Below are positions 44,583 to 53,057 of a stretch of DNA of 64,000 nucleotides, piece by piece. Each line of letters begins with the position of its first letter. The first letter of the stretch is position 1. Origin of the DNA: Polyangium jinanense (GTDB lineage: Bacteria > Myxococcota > Polyangia > Polyangiales > Polyangiaceae); contig NZ_JAGTJJ010000002.1 of the NCBI RefSeq assembly GCF_028435365.1, forward strand, positions 310,001 through 374,000, given 5' to 3'. The notes under the pieces are model-generated. The model searched no databases. It was not told the origin of the DNA and was given only the letters and a program-made list of their open reading frames with translations. The translations under genes were made by a program, and so were the position numbers.

Positions 44583-44788
44583 TCCGCCGAACCGCGCAAA
44601 ATTCGCGGCCACGACGTCGATTGGTGGGCCTGCCCCCAGGTTTTTGCGGATTTTGTGGCACGAAGCACAAAATTCTTCGCAGAAGGGGGCTTTTCGACGA
44701 CCCGATGGACGGGCAAGACTGCTCGCGGCGACGACCACGGGCGGTGACATCCCGCGCGGCTCGTGCGACTCTCCCCAATCTCCCGCTC

Positions 44789-45907
44789 ATGGCGAAGGAA
44801 CGAGTTTTCTCTCTCGATGCGGTCCGCACCGACGGCTGGTTCGAACGCATCGGCGATGGGATCGGCAGCTTTCAGGCTCTCTGCGACATCGTCGGCGAGA
44901 CGTTCTTCGCCTTTTCGATGATCACGGGAGCGCGCATCACCGCGCTCACGGTCGACCGCCGCAACCCCGACAACACCCTCGTCGACTTCGTCATCGCGCC
45001 TCCGGGCGACGAGGAAGAAGAGAGCGAGGTCCAGCGGCTCACGCTCGCCGATTTCCGGCATCGGCTCGTCGGCGCGCTCCTCACCGAGGACGCGACGCCA
45101 GGGCCCCCCGAGCGCGACACGGACATCGAAGCGCTGCAGCTCCACATCGGCGTGCGCTACCTGCTGCTCGCGCCGCTCTTCGGCTACAGCCTGCGCAAGC
45201 TCTACGTCGACGGTCGCACCTCGAGGCTGCTCGTCCTGCGTGACGGCCTCGAGCAAACCTACGAGCTCGGCGAGTTCCGGGCGCGCATCCGCGCGCACGT
45301 GCGCGAAGAGCTCGAGCGCGCTTCGGCGGGCTCGCGCTCGGCGATCGATCTGACGCGCGTGGCCGAGGCCGAGGCGGCGAGCCAGCGCGGCGATTGGTCG
45401 CGCGTGGTGCAGCTCCTCGGCGCGTGGCCGGCGCCGCTCGCGATCTTCCTTCGCACGCCCGAGGGGCAGATGCTCACGACCGATGCGCGCGCGCTCATCG
45501 CGAAGGGGCTCGGCTTGCTCGGCACGGCGTGCGTCAAGCTCGGCGAAGAGCACCAGGGCGAGGAGGTCATGCGCCTCGCGGTGCAGTACGCGCAGGATGG
45601 GGCGGCGGCGGCGGACATCTTCCGTCGGCTCGGGGAAGCGCAGCTCGAGAACGGGCGTGCAGGGGAGGCCATCGGTGGGCTCCGGCGCGCGGCGAGCCTC
45701 GGCGCGCCGCCCAAGCTCATCTGGCCGCTCCTGGCGAAGGCGTACGTGAAGCGGCAGCGCTACGTGGCCGCGTTCGCGTGTGTGCGGGAGGCTCGCGCGG
45801 CGGGCGTGCCCGACGCCGAGCTCATCGAGGAGATCCGCGAGATCGAGGCCCGGCTCGGCACGGCGCTGACGGCGTTCCGTGGGCTCGTGCTGAGCTCCAG
45901 GAGTTGA
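44789..45907 (+). CDS. Hypothetical protein with C-terminal TPR-like region
   Basis: The 372-residue protein starts at ATG 44789 (MAKERVFSLDAVRT); no Shine-Dalgarno sequence is clear. The N-terminal half is mixed alpha/beta with an acidic insertion (GDEEEESEV). The C-terminal half is Ala/Leu-rich helical repeat (ARALIAKGLGLLGTACVKL, IFRRLGEAQLENGRAGEAI) of TPR type. There is no signal peptide or membrane helix. I do not recognise a family. Confidence 0.65.
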   Translation: MAKERVFSLDAVRTDGWFERIGDGIGSFQALCDIVGETFFAFSMITGARITALTVDRRNPDNTLVDFVIAPPGDEEEESEVQRLTLADFRHRLVGALLTEDATPGPPERDTDIEALQLHIGVRYLLLAPLFGYSLRKLYVDGRTSRLLVLRDGLEQTYELGEFRARIRAHVREELERASAGSRSAIDLTRVAEAEAASQRGDWSRVVQLLGAWPAPLAIFLRTPEGQMLTTDARALIAKGLGLLGTACVKLGEEHQGEEVMRLAVQYAQDGAAAADIFRRLGEAQLENGRAGEAIGGLRRAASLGAPPKLIWPLLAKAYVKRQRYVAAFACVREARAAGVPDAELIEEIREIEARLGTALTAFRGLVLSSRS

Positions 45908-46110
45908 CGGGCGCGCAGGTGGCCCCATACCCCCTGGCCGCGCAATTGACACCCCAGAACCCCAAAGCTACATAGCCGCGGCGATTGTGCCGAGATCGCA
46001 CGGATTTCGATGCATCTCGGAGCCTGCCAGCGTCCGCTCGTGATCGCGAGCGATCGCGAGCGAGGACCCACCTTCTCGGTCGGCACTAGAACCGGAGTAC
46101 ACCGCGTACC

Positions 46111-46137
46111 CCGGAGCACCCGGAGCACCCGGAGCAA
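46111..46137 (+). repeat. Triplicated 9-base motif containing ribosome-binding-like cores
   Basis: CCGGAGCAC, CCGGAGCAC and CCGGAGCAA are directly repeated and end 3 bases before the nuoA start codon. Each copy contains GGAG, so three ribosome-binding-like sites lie in tandem. The last has a spacing of about 7 bases to the ATG. Confidence 0.6.
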
Positions 46138-46140
46138 ACG

Positions 46141-46497
46141 ATGTCCACCTACGTCCCCCTGTTCCTGCTCTTCATCGTGGCAGCGGTCCTCGCGGGCGCG
46201 CTGTTCACGATCAGCACCGTGCTCGGGCCGAAGAACCCGACGCCCGAGAAGATGATCCCGTACGAGTGCGGGAGCGAAACGACGGGCGGTCGCTTCGTCA
46301 AGCCGAGCGTCAAGTTCTACCTCACGGCGATCCTCTTCGTCGTCTTCGACATCGAAGCGGTGCTCATCTACCCGTGGACGGTGGAGTTCAAGAACCTCGG
46401 CTGGATCGGCCTCGCGACCATGGGGTCGTTCATCCTCATGCTCGTGGTGGCGCTGCTCTACGTCTGGAAAAAAGGAGCCCTCGAATGGGAGAAGTGA
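46141..46497 (+). CDS. nuoA: NADH-quinone oxidoreductase subunit A
   Basis: This small membrane subunit of complex I sits beside NuoH at the quinone-binding junction. The 118-residue protein has three membrane helices (about 6-28, 60-82, 90-110) and the conserved loop MIPYECGSETTGGR, with the functional Cys in YECG. GGAG lies just upstream. A 233-base gap precedes it and must hold the operon promoter, but no clear element is seen. Confidence 0.96.
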   Translation: MSTYVPLFLLFIVAAVLAGALFTISTVLGPKNPTPEKMIPYECGSETTGGRFVKPSVKFYLTAILFVVFDIEAVLIYPWTVEFKNLGWIGLATMGSFILMLVVALLYVWKKGALEWEK

Positions 46498-47072
46498 CCT
46501 CAGGCGGCGCTGGCACGACGATTCAGGTCCTCGAGGGATCGGAGACCGGGTTCGCCACGACGCGCTTCAACGACCTCCTCAACTGGGCGAGGAAGTACTC
46601 GCTGTTCCAGTACCCGTTCATCACGGCGTGCTGCGCCATGGAGTTCATGGCCATGGCGAGCCCGCGGTTCGACATGGCGCGCTTCGGCGCCGAGGCGCCG
46701 CGCTTCTCGCCGCGCCAGTCGGACCTGCTCTGGGTCGTGGGCACGATCAGCCAGCGCCAGGCGCCCGCGCTCAAGCGCATCTACGAGCAGATGGCGGACC
46801 CGAAGTACGTCTTCGCCTTCGGCACGTGCGCGTCGTGCGGCGGCTTCTACGACAACTACACGACGCTCGCGGGCATCGACAAAGTCATCCCCGTCGACGT
46901 CTACGTCCCTGGCTGCCCCCCGCGCCCCGAGGCCGTGATCGATGGGCTCCTCCTGCTGCAGGACAAGATCGCGCGTGGTGACCGCACGCCGGCGATCGTG
47001 AAGCCGCGCCGCGACCCCACCGTGCAAGCGGGCAACCTCGTGAGGCTCGGCAAGAAGAGCACCGCAACATGA
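46485..47072 (+). CDS. nuoB: NADH-quinone oxidoreductase subunit B
   Basis: NuoB holds the terminal [4Fe-4S] cluster N2 that passes electrons to quinone. The 195-residue protein shows the N2 ligands: the tandem Cys in TACCAMEFM, then GTCASCGG and VPGCPPRPEA. The ATG at 46485 is preceded by AAAGGAGC and overlaps the end of nuoA by 13 bases, indicating tight coupling. Confidence 0.96.
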   Translation: MGEVTSGGAGTTIQVLEGSETGFATTRFNDLLNWARKYSLFQYPFITACCAMEFMAMASPRFDMARFGAEAPRFSPRQSDLLWVVGTISQRQAPALKRIYEQMADPKYVFAFGTCASCGGFYDNYTTLAGIDKVIPVDVYVPGCPPRPEAVIDGLLLLQDKIARGDRTPAIVKPRRDPTVQAGNLVRLGKKSTAT

Positions 47073-47650
47073 GCAAGCGCGTCCTCGAAATCCTGAAGAG
47101 CAAGTTCGGCGGCGACATCTACGAGACCCACTCGCAGTTCGGCGACGACACCGCCGTGGTGAACCCCGAGAAGTGGCGCGAGATCGCGCGCTTTCTCCGG
47201 GACGACTCGCAGTGCGCGATGAACATGTTCGTCGACCTCACCGCCGTCGATTACCTCGGCCGGCAGACGCCGCGCTTCGAGGTCGTGCTGCACCTGCGCT
47301 CGCTGGAGAGGGGCCACCGCATCCGGCTGAAGGCGCGCATCGGCGACGACGACGCGAACGGCGTGGAGATCGACTCGGTCGTGCCCGTGTGGAAAGGCGC
47401 GAACTGGTTCGAGCGCGAGTGCTTCGACATGTTCGGCGTGACCTTCAAGGGCCACCCCGATCTGCGGCGGATCCTGATGTACCCCGAGTTCGTCGGGTAC
47501 CCGCTTCGCAAGGACTATCCGGCGGACAAGATCCAGCCGCTCGTCGAGCTGCGCAACGTCCCCGACAAACTACCCCCCTTCGGCATCGACGAGGGCATGC
47601 CGTTCGGGCGTCAGACCCACGACTACCCGCGGGGCGAGGAGACGAACTGA
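47069..47650 (+). CDS. nuoC: NADH-quinone oxidoreductase subunit C
   Basis: NuoC is the 30-kDa peripheral-arm subunit of complex I. The 193-residue protein contains the family signature ERECFDMFGVTFKGHPDLRR followed by PLRKDYP. It is a separate gene, not fused to nuoD as in E. coli. The start overlaps the nuoB stop by 4 bases. Confidence 0.96.
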   Translation: MSKRVLEILKSKFGGDIYETHSQFGDDTAVVNPEKWREIARFLRDDSQCAMNMFVDLTAVDYLGRQTPRFEVVLHLRSLERGHRIRLKARIGDDDANGVEIDSVVPVWKGANWFERECFDMFGVTFKGHPDLRRILMYPEFVGYPLRKDYPADKIQPLVELRNVPDKLPPFGIDEGMPFGRQTHDYPRGEETN

Positions 47651-47653
47651 CCC

Positions 47654-48868
47654 ATGGAACCCTTGGATCGTGACCTCGAGGAGGGTCTCCTCGAGCTGCC
47701 CAGCGAGCCGATGATGCTCAACATGGGCCCGTCCCACCCGGCCATGCACGGGACGGTGCGCATCGTGCTCGAGCTCTCGGGTGAGATGATCCAGAAGGCC
47801 GACGTGCAGATCGGCTACCTGCATCGCGGCTTCGAGAAGATGTGCGAGCGGGGCACCTGGACGCAGATCTTCCCGTACGTCGATCGCTGCAACTACGTCT
47901 CGCCGATGCTGAACAACGTGGGCTTCGCGCTCGCGGTGGAGAAGATGCTCGGCGTGACGGTGCCCGAGCGCTGCCAGTACTACCGCGTGGCGCTCGGCGA
48001 GCTCGCGCGCATCTGCGACCACATGATCTGCTCGGGCGCGATGTGCATGGAGCTCGGCGCGTTCACGCCGTTCCTCTACTTCGCCCGCGCCCGCGAGATC
48101 ATCTGGGACATCTTCGAGGAGGAGACGGGCGCGCGCGTCACGCACAGCTTCGGCCGCGTGGGCGGCATGGCGAACCCGCCGACGAAGTACTTCAAGGACA
48201 TGGTCCGCGCGGGCGTTCCGCGCGTGCTGCAGCTCATCAGCGAGGGCGAGAAGCTCCTCCTGAAGAACCGCATCTTCCTCGACCGCCTCGAAGGCGTTGG
48301 CGTGATGTCGAAGGAGGACGCGCTCGCGCTCGGGTGGACGGGCGTCGTCTTGCGCGCCTCGGGCGTGCCGTACGACGTGCGCCGCGCGCATCCGTACATG
48401 GTCTACGACCGGATGGAGTTCGACGTGCCTGTGGGCACGACGGGCGACAACTACGACCGGTTCATGTGCCGCCAGGAGGAGATCCGGCAGACGGCGCGGA
48501 TCATCGAGCAGGCGCTCGATCAGATGCCGGACGAGGGTCCGATCAACATCGACGATCCGCGCATCGTCTTGCCGCCGAAGCAGGACGTCTACACGACCAT
48601 CGAGGCCACCATCCAGCACTTCAAGATCGTGATGGAGGGCATCAAGGTCCCGGCGGGCGAGTGTTACTCGTACACGGAGGCGGGCAACGGCGAGCTCGGC
48701 TTCTACCTGGTCTCCGATGGCAGCGGCACGCCCTACCGCGTGCGGATCCGGCCCCCCTGCTTCGCCACCACGCAGGGCCTCGAGCAGCTCATCACGGGCC
48801 TGATGATCCCGGACGTCGTCCCGACGTTCGGTTCCCTCAACATGATCGGCGGGGAGTGCGATCACTGA
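47654..48868 (+). CDS. nuoD: NADH-quinone oxidoreductase subunit D
   Basis: NuoD, the 49-kDa homologue, forms most of the quinone pocket together with NuoB. The 404-residue protein includes GPSHPAMHGTVR near the N-terminus (the His loop that contacts quinone), YLHRGFEKMCE, the FGRVGGMANPPTKYFKDM region and a C-terminal RIRPPCFATTQGLE. Length is typical. The start is 3 bases after the nuoC stop. Confidence 0.96.
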   Translation: MEPLDRDLEEGLLELPSEPMMLNMGPSHPAMHGTVRIVLELSGEMIQKADVQIGYLHRGFEKMCERGTWTQIFPYVDRCNYVSPMLNNVGFALAVEKMLGVTVPERCQYYRVALGELARICDHMICSGAMCMELGAFTPFLYFARAREIIWDIFEEETGARVTHSFGRVGGMANPPTKYFKDMVRAGVPRVLQLISEGEKLLLKNRIFLDRLEGVGVMSKEDALALGWTGVVLRASGVPYDVRRAHPYMVYDRMEFDVPVGTTGDNYDRFMCRQEEIRQTARIIEQALDQMPDEGPINIDDPRIVLPPKQDVYTTIEATIQHFKIVMEGIKVPAGECYSYTEAGNGELGFYLVSDGSGTPYRVRIRPPCFATTQGLEQLITGLMIPDVVPTFGSLNMIGGECDH

Positions 48869-48869
48869 G

Positions 48870-50495
48870 ATGGCTACGATCAAGATCGACGGGCGCGAGA
48901 TCCCCTTCGAGCAAGGGGACACCATCATCAAAGCGGCGCACCGCGCCGGCATCGACATCCCGCACTACTGCTGGCACCCGGGCCTCTCCGTCGCGGCGAA
49001 CTGCCGCATGTGCCTCGTCGAGGTCGCGCCGCCTCCCGGCCGTCCCGCGATGCAGCTCGACATCCTGCGCTGGGATCCGCAGAAGAAGGACTACGTCCCC
49101 GCCCGCAAGCCGAAGCTCGTTCCCGCCTGCCAGCAGGCCTGCGCGCCCGGCATGGAGGTCCTCTCCGAGGGCAGCGATCACGTCGAGGAGGCGCGCGGCG
49201 CGGTGCAGGAGCTCCTGCTCCTGAACCACCCGGTCGACTGCCCGATCTGCGATCAGGCGGGCGAGTGCCGGCTGCAGGACTACTGGCTCGAGCATCAAGG
49301 CACGGGCAAGCGCATGCAGCAGGAGGTCGTGCACAAGCCGAAGGCCGTCGATTTCGGGCCGACCATCGTCTACGACGCCGAGCGCTGCATCGTGTGCACG
49401 CGTTGCGTCCGCTTCACGGCCGAGGTCGCGAAGGATCCGGTCCTCAGCGTGCGCGAGCGCGGCAATCTCAACGAGATCGTCGTCTCGCCGGGCCGCGAGC
49501 TCGACCACGACTACACGCTCATGACGGAGCACGTCTGCCCCGTCGGCGCTTTGACCTCCAAGGACTTCCGCTTCAAGGCGCGCGTGTGGTTCCTCCGCAG
49601 CGCGCGCACGGTCTGCCAGGGCTGCGCGACGGGCTGCAACGCGTACCTCGATTACGATCCGCGGACGAACGTTCCGCATCGGCATCGCCCGCGCGACAAC
49701 GAAGAGGTCAACAAGTACTGGATGTGCGACGAGGGCATGCTCTCGTACAGGCGCGCGGTCGAGGCTCGCCTCGGCACGGCGCTCGTCGGCGGCGAGGACG
49801 CGAGCCTCGAAGAGGCGCTCGCGGCGGCGAAGGATCAGCTCGCGGGCCTCAAGGACGATCCGGGTCGGGTCGCCGTGGTGCTCAGCGCGCAGCACTCGAA
49901 CGAGGACAACTACGCGCTCCTCACGCTCGCACGCACGTTCATCGGCGCGAAGGACCTCTACGTGTCGGGTCGTCCGCTCGGCCGCGGCGACAAGATCCTC
50001 ATGAGCGAGGACAAAAACCCGAACACGCTCGGCGTCATGCAGCTCGCGGGCGCGCCGGCGCCGAAGCCGATCGCGTCGCTCTTCGACGCGATCAAGGCGG
50101 GCAAGTACTCGTTCGTGATCGCGCTCGGCGCCGAGATCGAGGTCGACGCGAAGGACGCCGAGAGCGCGCTGTCGAAGCTCAAGGGCGTGGTGACGATCGC
50201 CGCGCACGACGGGCCGCTCGCGCGTGCCGCGCACGTCGCGCTCGCCGCGACCGCGTGGGCCGAGCAGGACGGCACGTACGTCAACCGTCAGGGTCTCGCG
50301 CAGAAGAGCGAGCGCGCGCTCAAGCCGCGCGGCGACGCGCGACCCGGCTGGGAGCTCGTGGCGAAGCTCGGCAAAGAGCTCGGCTACGCGATGACCTACA
50401 AGACGCTCGCGGACGTGCGTCGGGCCATGACGCCCGAGACGCCGGCCCCGAGCCGTGACGCGGATCGGGCCGCGAAGCCCGAGGTGAGCGCATGA
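48870..50495 (+). CDS. nuoG: NADH-quinone oxidoreductase subunit G, short form
   Basis: NuoG carries several Fe-S clusters of the peripheral arm. The 541-residue protein begins with a [2Fe-2S] ferredoxin domain (CWHPGLSVAANCRMC and a later Cys), then HPVDCPICDQAGECRLQD, the His-Cys3 motif region, CIVCTRCVRF and CQGCATGCNAY, which together supply cluster ligands. The C-terminal molybdopterin-like domain is much shorter than in E. coli NuoG (about 900 residues). No nuoE or nuoF precedes it. It begins 1 base after nuoD and overlaps nuoH by 4 bases. Confidence 0.93.
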   Translation: MATIKIDGREIPFEQGDTIIKAAHRAGIDIPHYCWHPGLSVAANCRMCLVEVAPPPGRPAMQLDILRWDPQKKDYVPARKPKLVPACQQACAPGMEVLSEGSDHVEEARGAVQELLLLNHPVDCPICDQAGECRLQDYWLEHQGTGKRMQQEVVHKPKAVDFGPTIVYDAERCIVCTRCVRFTAEVAKDPVLSVRERGNLNEIVVSPGRELDHDYTLMTEHVCPVGALTSKDFRFKARVWFLRSARTVCQGCATGCNAYLDYDPRTNVPHRHRPRDNEEVNKYWMCDEGMLSYRRAVEARLGTALVGGEDASLEEALAAAKDQLAGLKDDPGRVAVVLSAQHSNEDNYALLTLARTFIGAKDLYVSGRPLGRGDKILMSEDKNPNTLGVMQLAGAPAPKPIASLFDAIKAGKYSFVIALGAEIEVDAKDAESALSKLKGVVTIAAHDGPLARAAHVALAATAWAEQDGTYVNRQGLAQKSERALKPRGDARPGWELVAKLGKELGYAMTYKTLADVRRAMTPETPAPSRDADRAAKPEVSA

Positions 50496-52261
50496 GTGCC
50501 GTCGAGATCGTCCTGGCAGTCGTCAAGATCCTCATCCTCGCCCTGTTCTTCTTGAACATGGCGGCGCTCAGCACGTGGGCGGACCGCCGGCAGGGCGCGA
50601 TGGTGCAGGACCGCGTCGGTCCGAACCGCGCGGTCGTGTACCTGCCGAACATGGCGGCGCGGGCCATCGTGCTCCTGCCGCCCGCGCTCTTCGGCGTGCT
50701 CGCGATCTTCAGCTCGCTCGGTCAGGTCGTGGGGCGCGCGGCGGCCGAGCGGTTCACGGTGAACGTGCAGCTCACGATCCTCGTGGCCTGGTTCAGCCTG
50801 CTCGTGCTCTGCGCGAAGGTGCGCAGCGGCGGCGCCATCAACCGCGCCGAGCAGGTGTTCGAGGACGTGGATCCGCGATCGATCTTCTTCGCGGGCCTCG
50901 GCGTGCACGCGATCGGTCTCGTGGCCGGGCGCCTCGTGACGCAGGCGGCGTGGCCGCTCGCGGCGCAGGTCTCGGGCTTCGTGCTCGGCGGCGTCTTCCT
51001 GCTCGTCGGCCTCTACGCGACCTCGCGCGTGCCCGACGGCAAGATCCCGCTGCGCCTCGCGGGCACTCTCCACGCGCTCGCCGACTCGATCAAGATGATC
51101 TGGAAGGAGGACTTCATCCCGAAGAACGGGGATCGTCTCCTCCACGGCCTCGCGCCGATGCTGGCGGTCTTCTCCGCGCTCGCGGTGATGGCCGTCATCC
51201 CCTTCGGCAACGACCTCTGCTTCGCCGACGGCAACAAGAACGGCACGCTCGACTTCTCGGACCTCACGAACCTCCTGGCCACGGTCCCCGCGAGCGGCGC
51301 TTGCAACGGCTTCCGCGTGAAGCTGCAGATCATCGACCTCAACGTCGGCATCCTCTACATCTTCGGCATCGCGGGCACGGGCATCATCGGCGCGGCCATC
51401 GCGGGCTGGGCGAGCGACAACAAGTTCGCGCTCCTCGGCGGCCTGCGCGCGTCGAGCCAGATGGTTTCGTACGAGGTCGCGATGGGCCTCTCGCTCGTCG
51501 GCCTCTTCCTCGTCTACGGCAGCGTCCGGCTCAGCGACATGGCCGTGTGGCAGGGCCAGAACGCGTGGGGCGTCTTCGTGCAGCCGCTCGGGTTCATCCT
51601 GTTCCTGACGGCGCTCTGTGCGGAGACGAAGCGCGTGCCCTTCGATCAGCCCGAAGGCGAGAGCGAGATCGTCGCCGGCTACTTCCTCGAGTACTCGGGG
51701 TTCAAGTGGGGCATGTTCATGACGGGCGAGTACATCGAGCTCGTCTTCTCGAGCGCGCTGCTCGTCGCGCTCTTCTTCGGCGGCTACTCGCTGCCGTTCC
51801 TGCACCCGGACGGCATCACCGTCGCGTTCGGCAACACGGTGCTGTTCCAGTACAAGATGACGCACCTCGCGGTGAGCCTCATCTCGGCGCTCGCGTTCTT
51901 CGGCAAGACGGTCTTCGTCACGTGGGTGCAGATCTTCTTCCGCTGGACGCTCCCGCGCTTCCGTTACGACCAGCTCATGAAGCTCGGCTGGACCAAGCTC
52001 CTGCCGCTCGCCATCGCGAACATGATGGTGACGGGCGTGGTCGTGCTGGCGCTTCGCAACGCGGGTCCGGAGGCGGACGCGTGGGTCAAGCTCCTCGGGG
52101 ACATCACGCAGGGCGTCGTCGCGGTCGCCACACTCGCCGGCTTCGTGGCGGTCGTGGTCGGGTTGCTCGAGCCGGTCGAGCGCAAGAAGTTCCTCGCCTC
52201 GTCTGCGGCGCGCTTCGCGGCCGCGGTGGGCGGGGTCAAGCCGGAGCCTCAGCAGGCCTGA
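50492..52261 (+). CDS. nuoH: NADH-quinone oxidoreductase subunit H, enlarged
   Basis: NuoH forms the membrane half of the quinone chamber. At 589 residues it is far longer than the usual 320-430. Family motifs are intact: WADRRQGAMVQDRVGPNR (29-46), ADSIKMIWKEDFIPK (197-211) and the quinone-side EYSGFKWGMFMTGEYIEL. Between the first two motifs, normally about a dozen residues apart, lie about 150 residues with three or four hydrophobic segments (about 57-80, 92-109, 130-148, 157-176). A second insertion (240-276) contains DGNKNGTLDFSD (246-257), a fit to the EF-hand calcium loop. The frame is unbroken, so this is an expanded gene rather than an error. Confidence 0.93.
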   Translation: MSAVEIVLAVVKILILALFFLNMAALSTWADRRQGAMVQDRVGPNRAVVYLPNMAARAIVLLPPALFGVLAIFSSLGQVVGRAAAERFTVNVQLTILVAWFSLLVLCAKVRSGGAINRAEQVFEDVDPRSIFFAGLGVHAIGLVAGRLVTQAAWPLAAQVSGFVLGGVFLLVGLYATSRVPDGKIPLRLAGTLHALADSIKMIWKEDFIPKNGDRLLHGLAPMLAVFSALAVMAVIPFGNDLCFADGNKNGTLDFSDLTNLLATVPASGACNGFRVKLQIIDLNVGILYIFGIAGTGIIGAAIAGWASDNKFALLGGLRASSQMVSYEVAMGLSLVGLFLVYGSVRLSDMAVWQGQNAWGVFVQPLGFILFLTALCAETKRVPFDQPEGESEIVAGYFLEYSGFKWGMFMTGEYIELVFSSALLVALFFGGYSLPFLHPDGITVAFGNTVLFQYKMTHLAVSLISALAFFGKTVFVTWVQIFFRWTLPRFRYDQLMKLGWTKLLPLAIANMMVTGVVVLALRNAGPEADAWVKLLGDITQGVVAVATLAGFVAVVVGLLEPVERKKFLASSAARFAAAVGGVKPEPQQA

Positions 52262-52273
52262 GAGGATCGAACG

Positions 52274-52948
52274 ATGGCGAAGCGCACTCCCTCGAACCCG
52301 TGGACCAAGCCGGCCGGCGCGCCCATTCAGGGCAAGCCCATCCCGCGGCCGCGCCGCACGGCCGAGGTCCAGTCCTACCTGCCCGAGCTCTTCCGGGGCA
52401 TGGCGATCACCATGCGTCACTTCTTCAAGAACACGAAGGAGATGATGCTCGGCCAGAAGCCCGACCCGGTGCTCGAGGCCCTCAACGACGGCGTCACGAC
52501 GATCTGCTACCCCGAGGAGAAGCGCCCCTATCCGGAGCGCTTCCGCGGGCTGCATCGCCTCACGCTCCGTGACGACGGCTCACCGCGCTGCGTGGCGTGC
52601 CTGTGCTGCTCGACGGCTTGCCCCGCGCAGTGCATCCACATCGAGGCGGGCGAGTACGCCGAGGGCGACAATCGGCGCGGCTACGAGCGTTTCCCGAAGA
52701 CGTTCGTCATCGACGAGCTGCGCTGCATCTTCTGCGGGTTCTGCGTCGAGGCTTGTCCCTGCGACGCGATTCGCATGGACACGGGCATTCACGCGACGCC
52801 GTACGACTCGCGCGAGCAGTTCATCTACCGCAAGGACCTGCTCATGGAGTTCACCGGCCGGGACGGTTCGCGCAAGTCGGCGAACCCGCGCCACGAGCCG
52901 GGCGATCCGACGCATCCGGGCCTGTCGCGCGAGCAGATGGATCACTGA
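52274..52948 (+). CDS. nuoI: NADH-quinone oxidoreductase subunit I
   Basis: NuoI carries clusters N6a and N6b. The 224-residue protein has two [4Fe-4S] ferredoxin motifs, CVACLCCSTACP and CIFCGFCVEACP, and a longer N-terminal region than E. coli NuoI containing a hydrophobic/basic segment (ELFRGMAITMRHFFK) that probably lies on the membrane. It is the last gene of the cluster and is followed by a strong terminator. Confidence 0.95.
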   Translation: MAKRTPSNPWTKPAGAPIQGKPIPRPRRTAEVQSYLPELFRGMAITMRHFFKNTKEMMLGQKPDPVLEALNDGVTTICYPEEKRPYPERFRGLHRLTLRDDGSPRCVACLCCSTACPAQCIHIEAGEYAEGDNRRGYERFPKTFVIDELRCIFCGFCVEACPCDAIRMDTGIHATPYDSREQFIYRKDLLMEFTGRDGSRKSANPRHEPGDPTHPGLSREQMDH

Positions 52949-52969
52949 GTCCGATTCGCTGATGGACAG

Positions 52970-53003
52970 AAACCCCCTCTTCCTCGCGGGAGAGGGGGTT
53001 TTT
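52970..53003 (+). terminator. Rho-independent terminator of the nuo operon
   Basis: AAACCCCCTCT (52970-52980) pairs perfectly with AGAGGGGGTTT (52991-53001) around a 10-base loop and runs into TT, giving an 11-bp GC-rich stem with a T-tract. It lies 21 bases after the nuoI stop. Confidence 0.88.
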
Positions 53004-53057
53004 GCTTTCAGCGGGAAAACAGGGGCATCCGCGCCTCGGCTTGCCATAATCCGCCCG

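Noticed and set aside
50396..52555. 719-codon minus-strand frame opposite nuoH and nuoI
   Set aside because: It is an antisense shadow with Arg/Glu/His/Asp bias. The plus strand encodes well-conserved complex I subunits.
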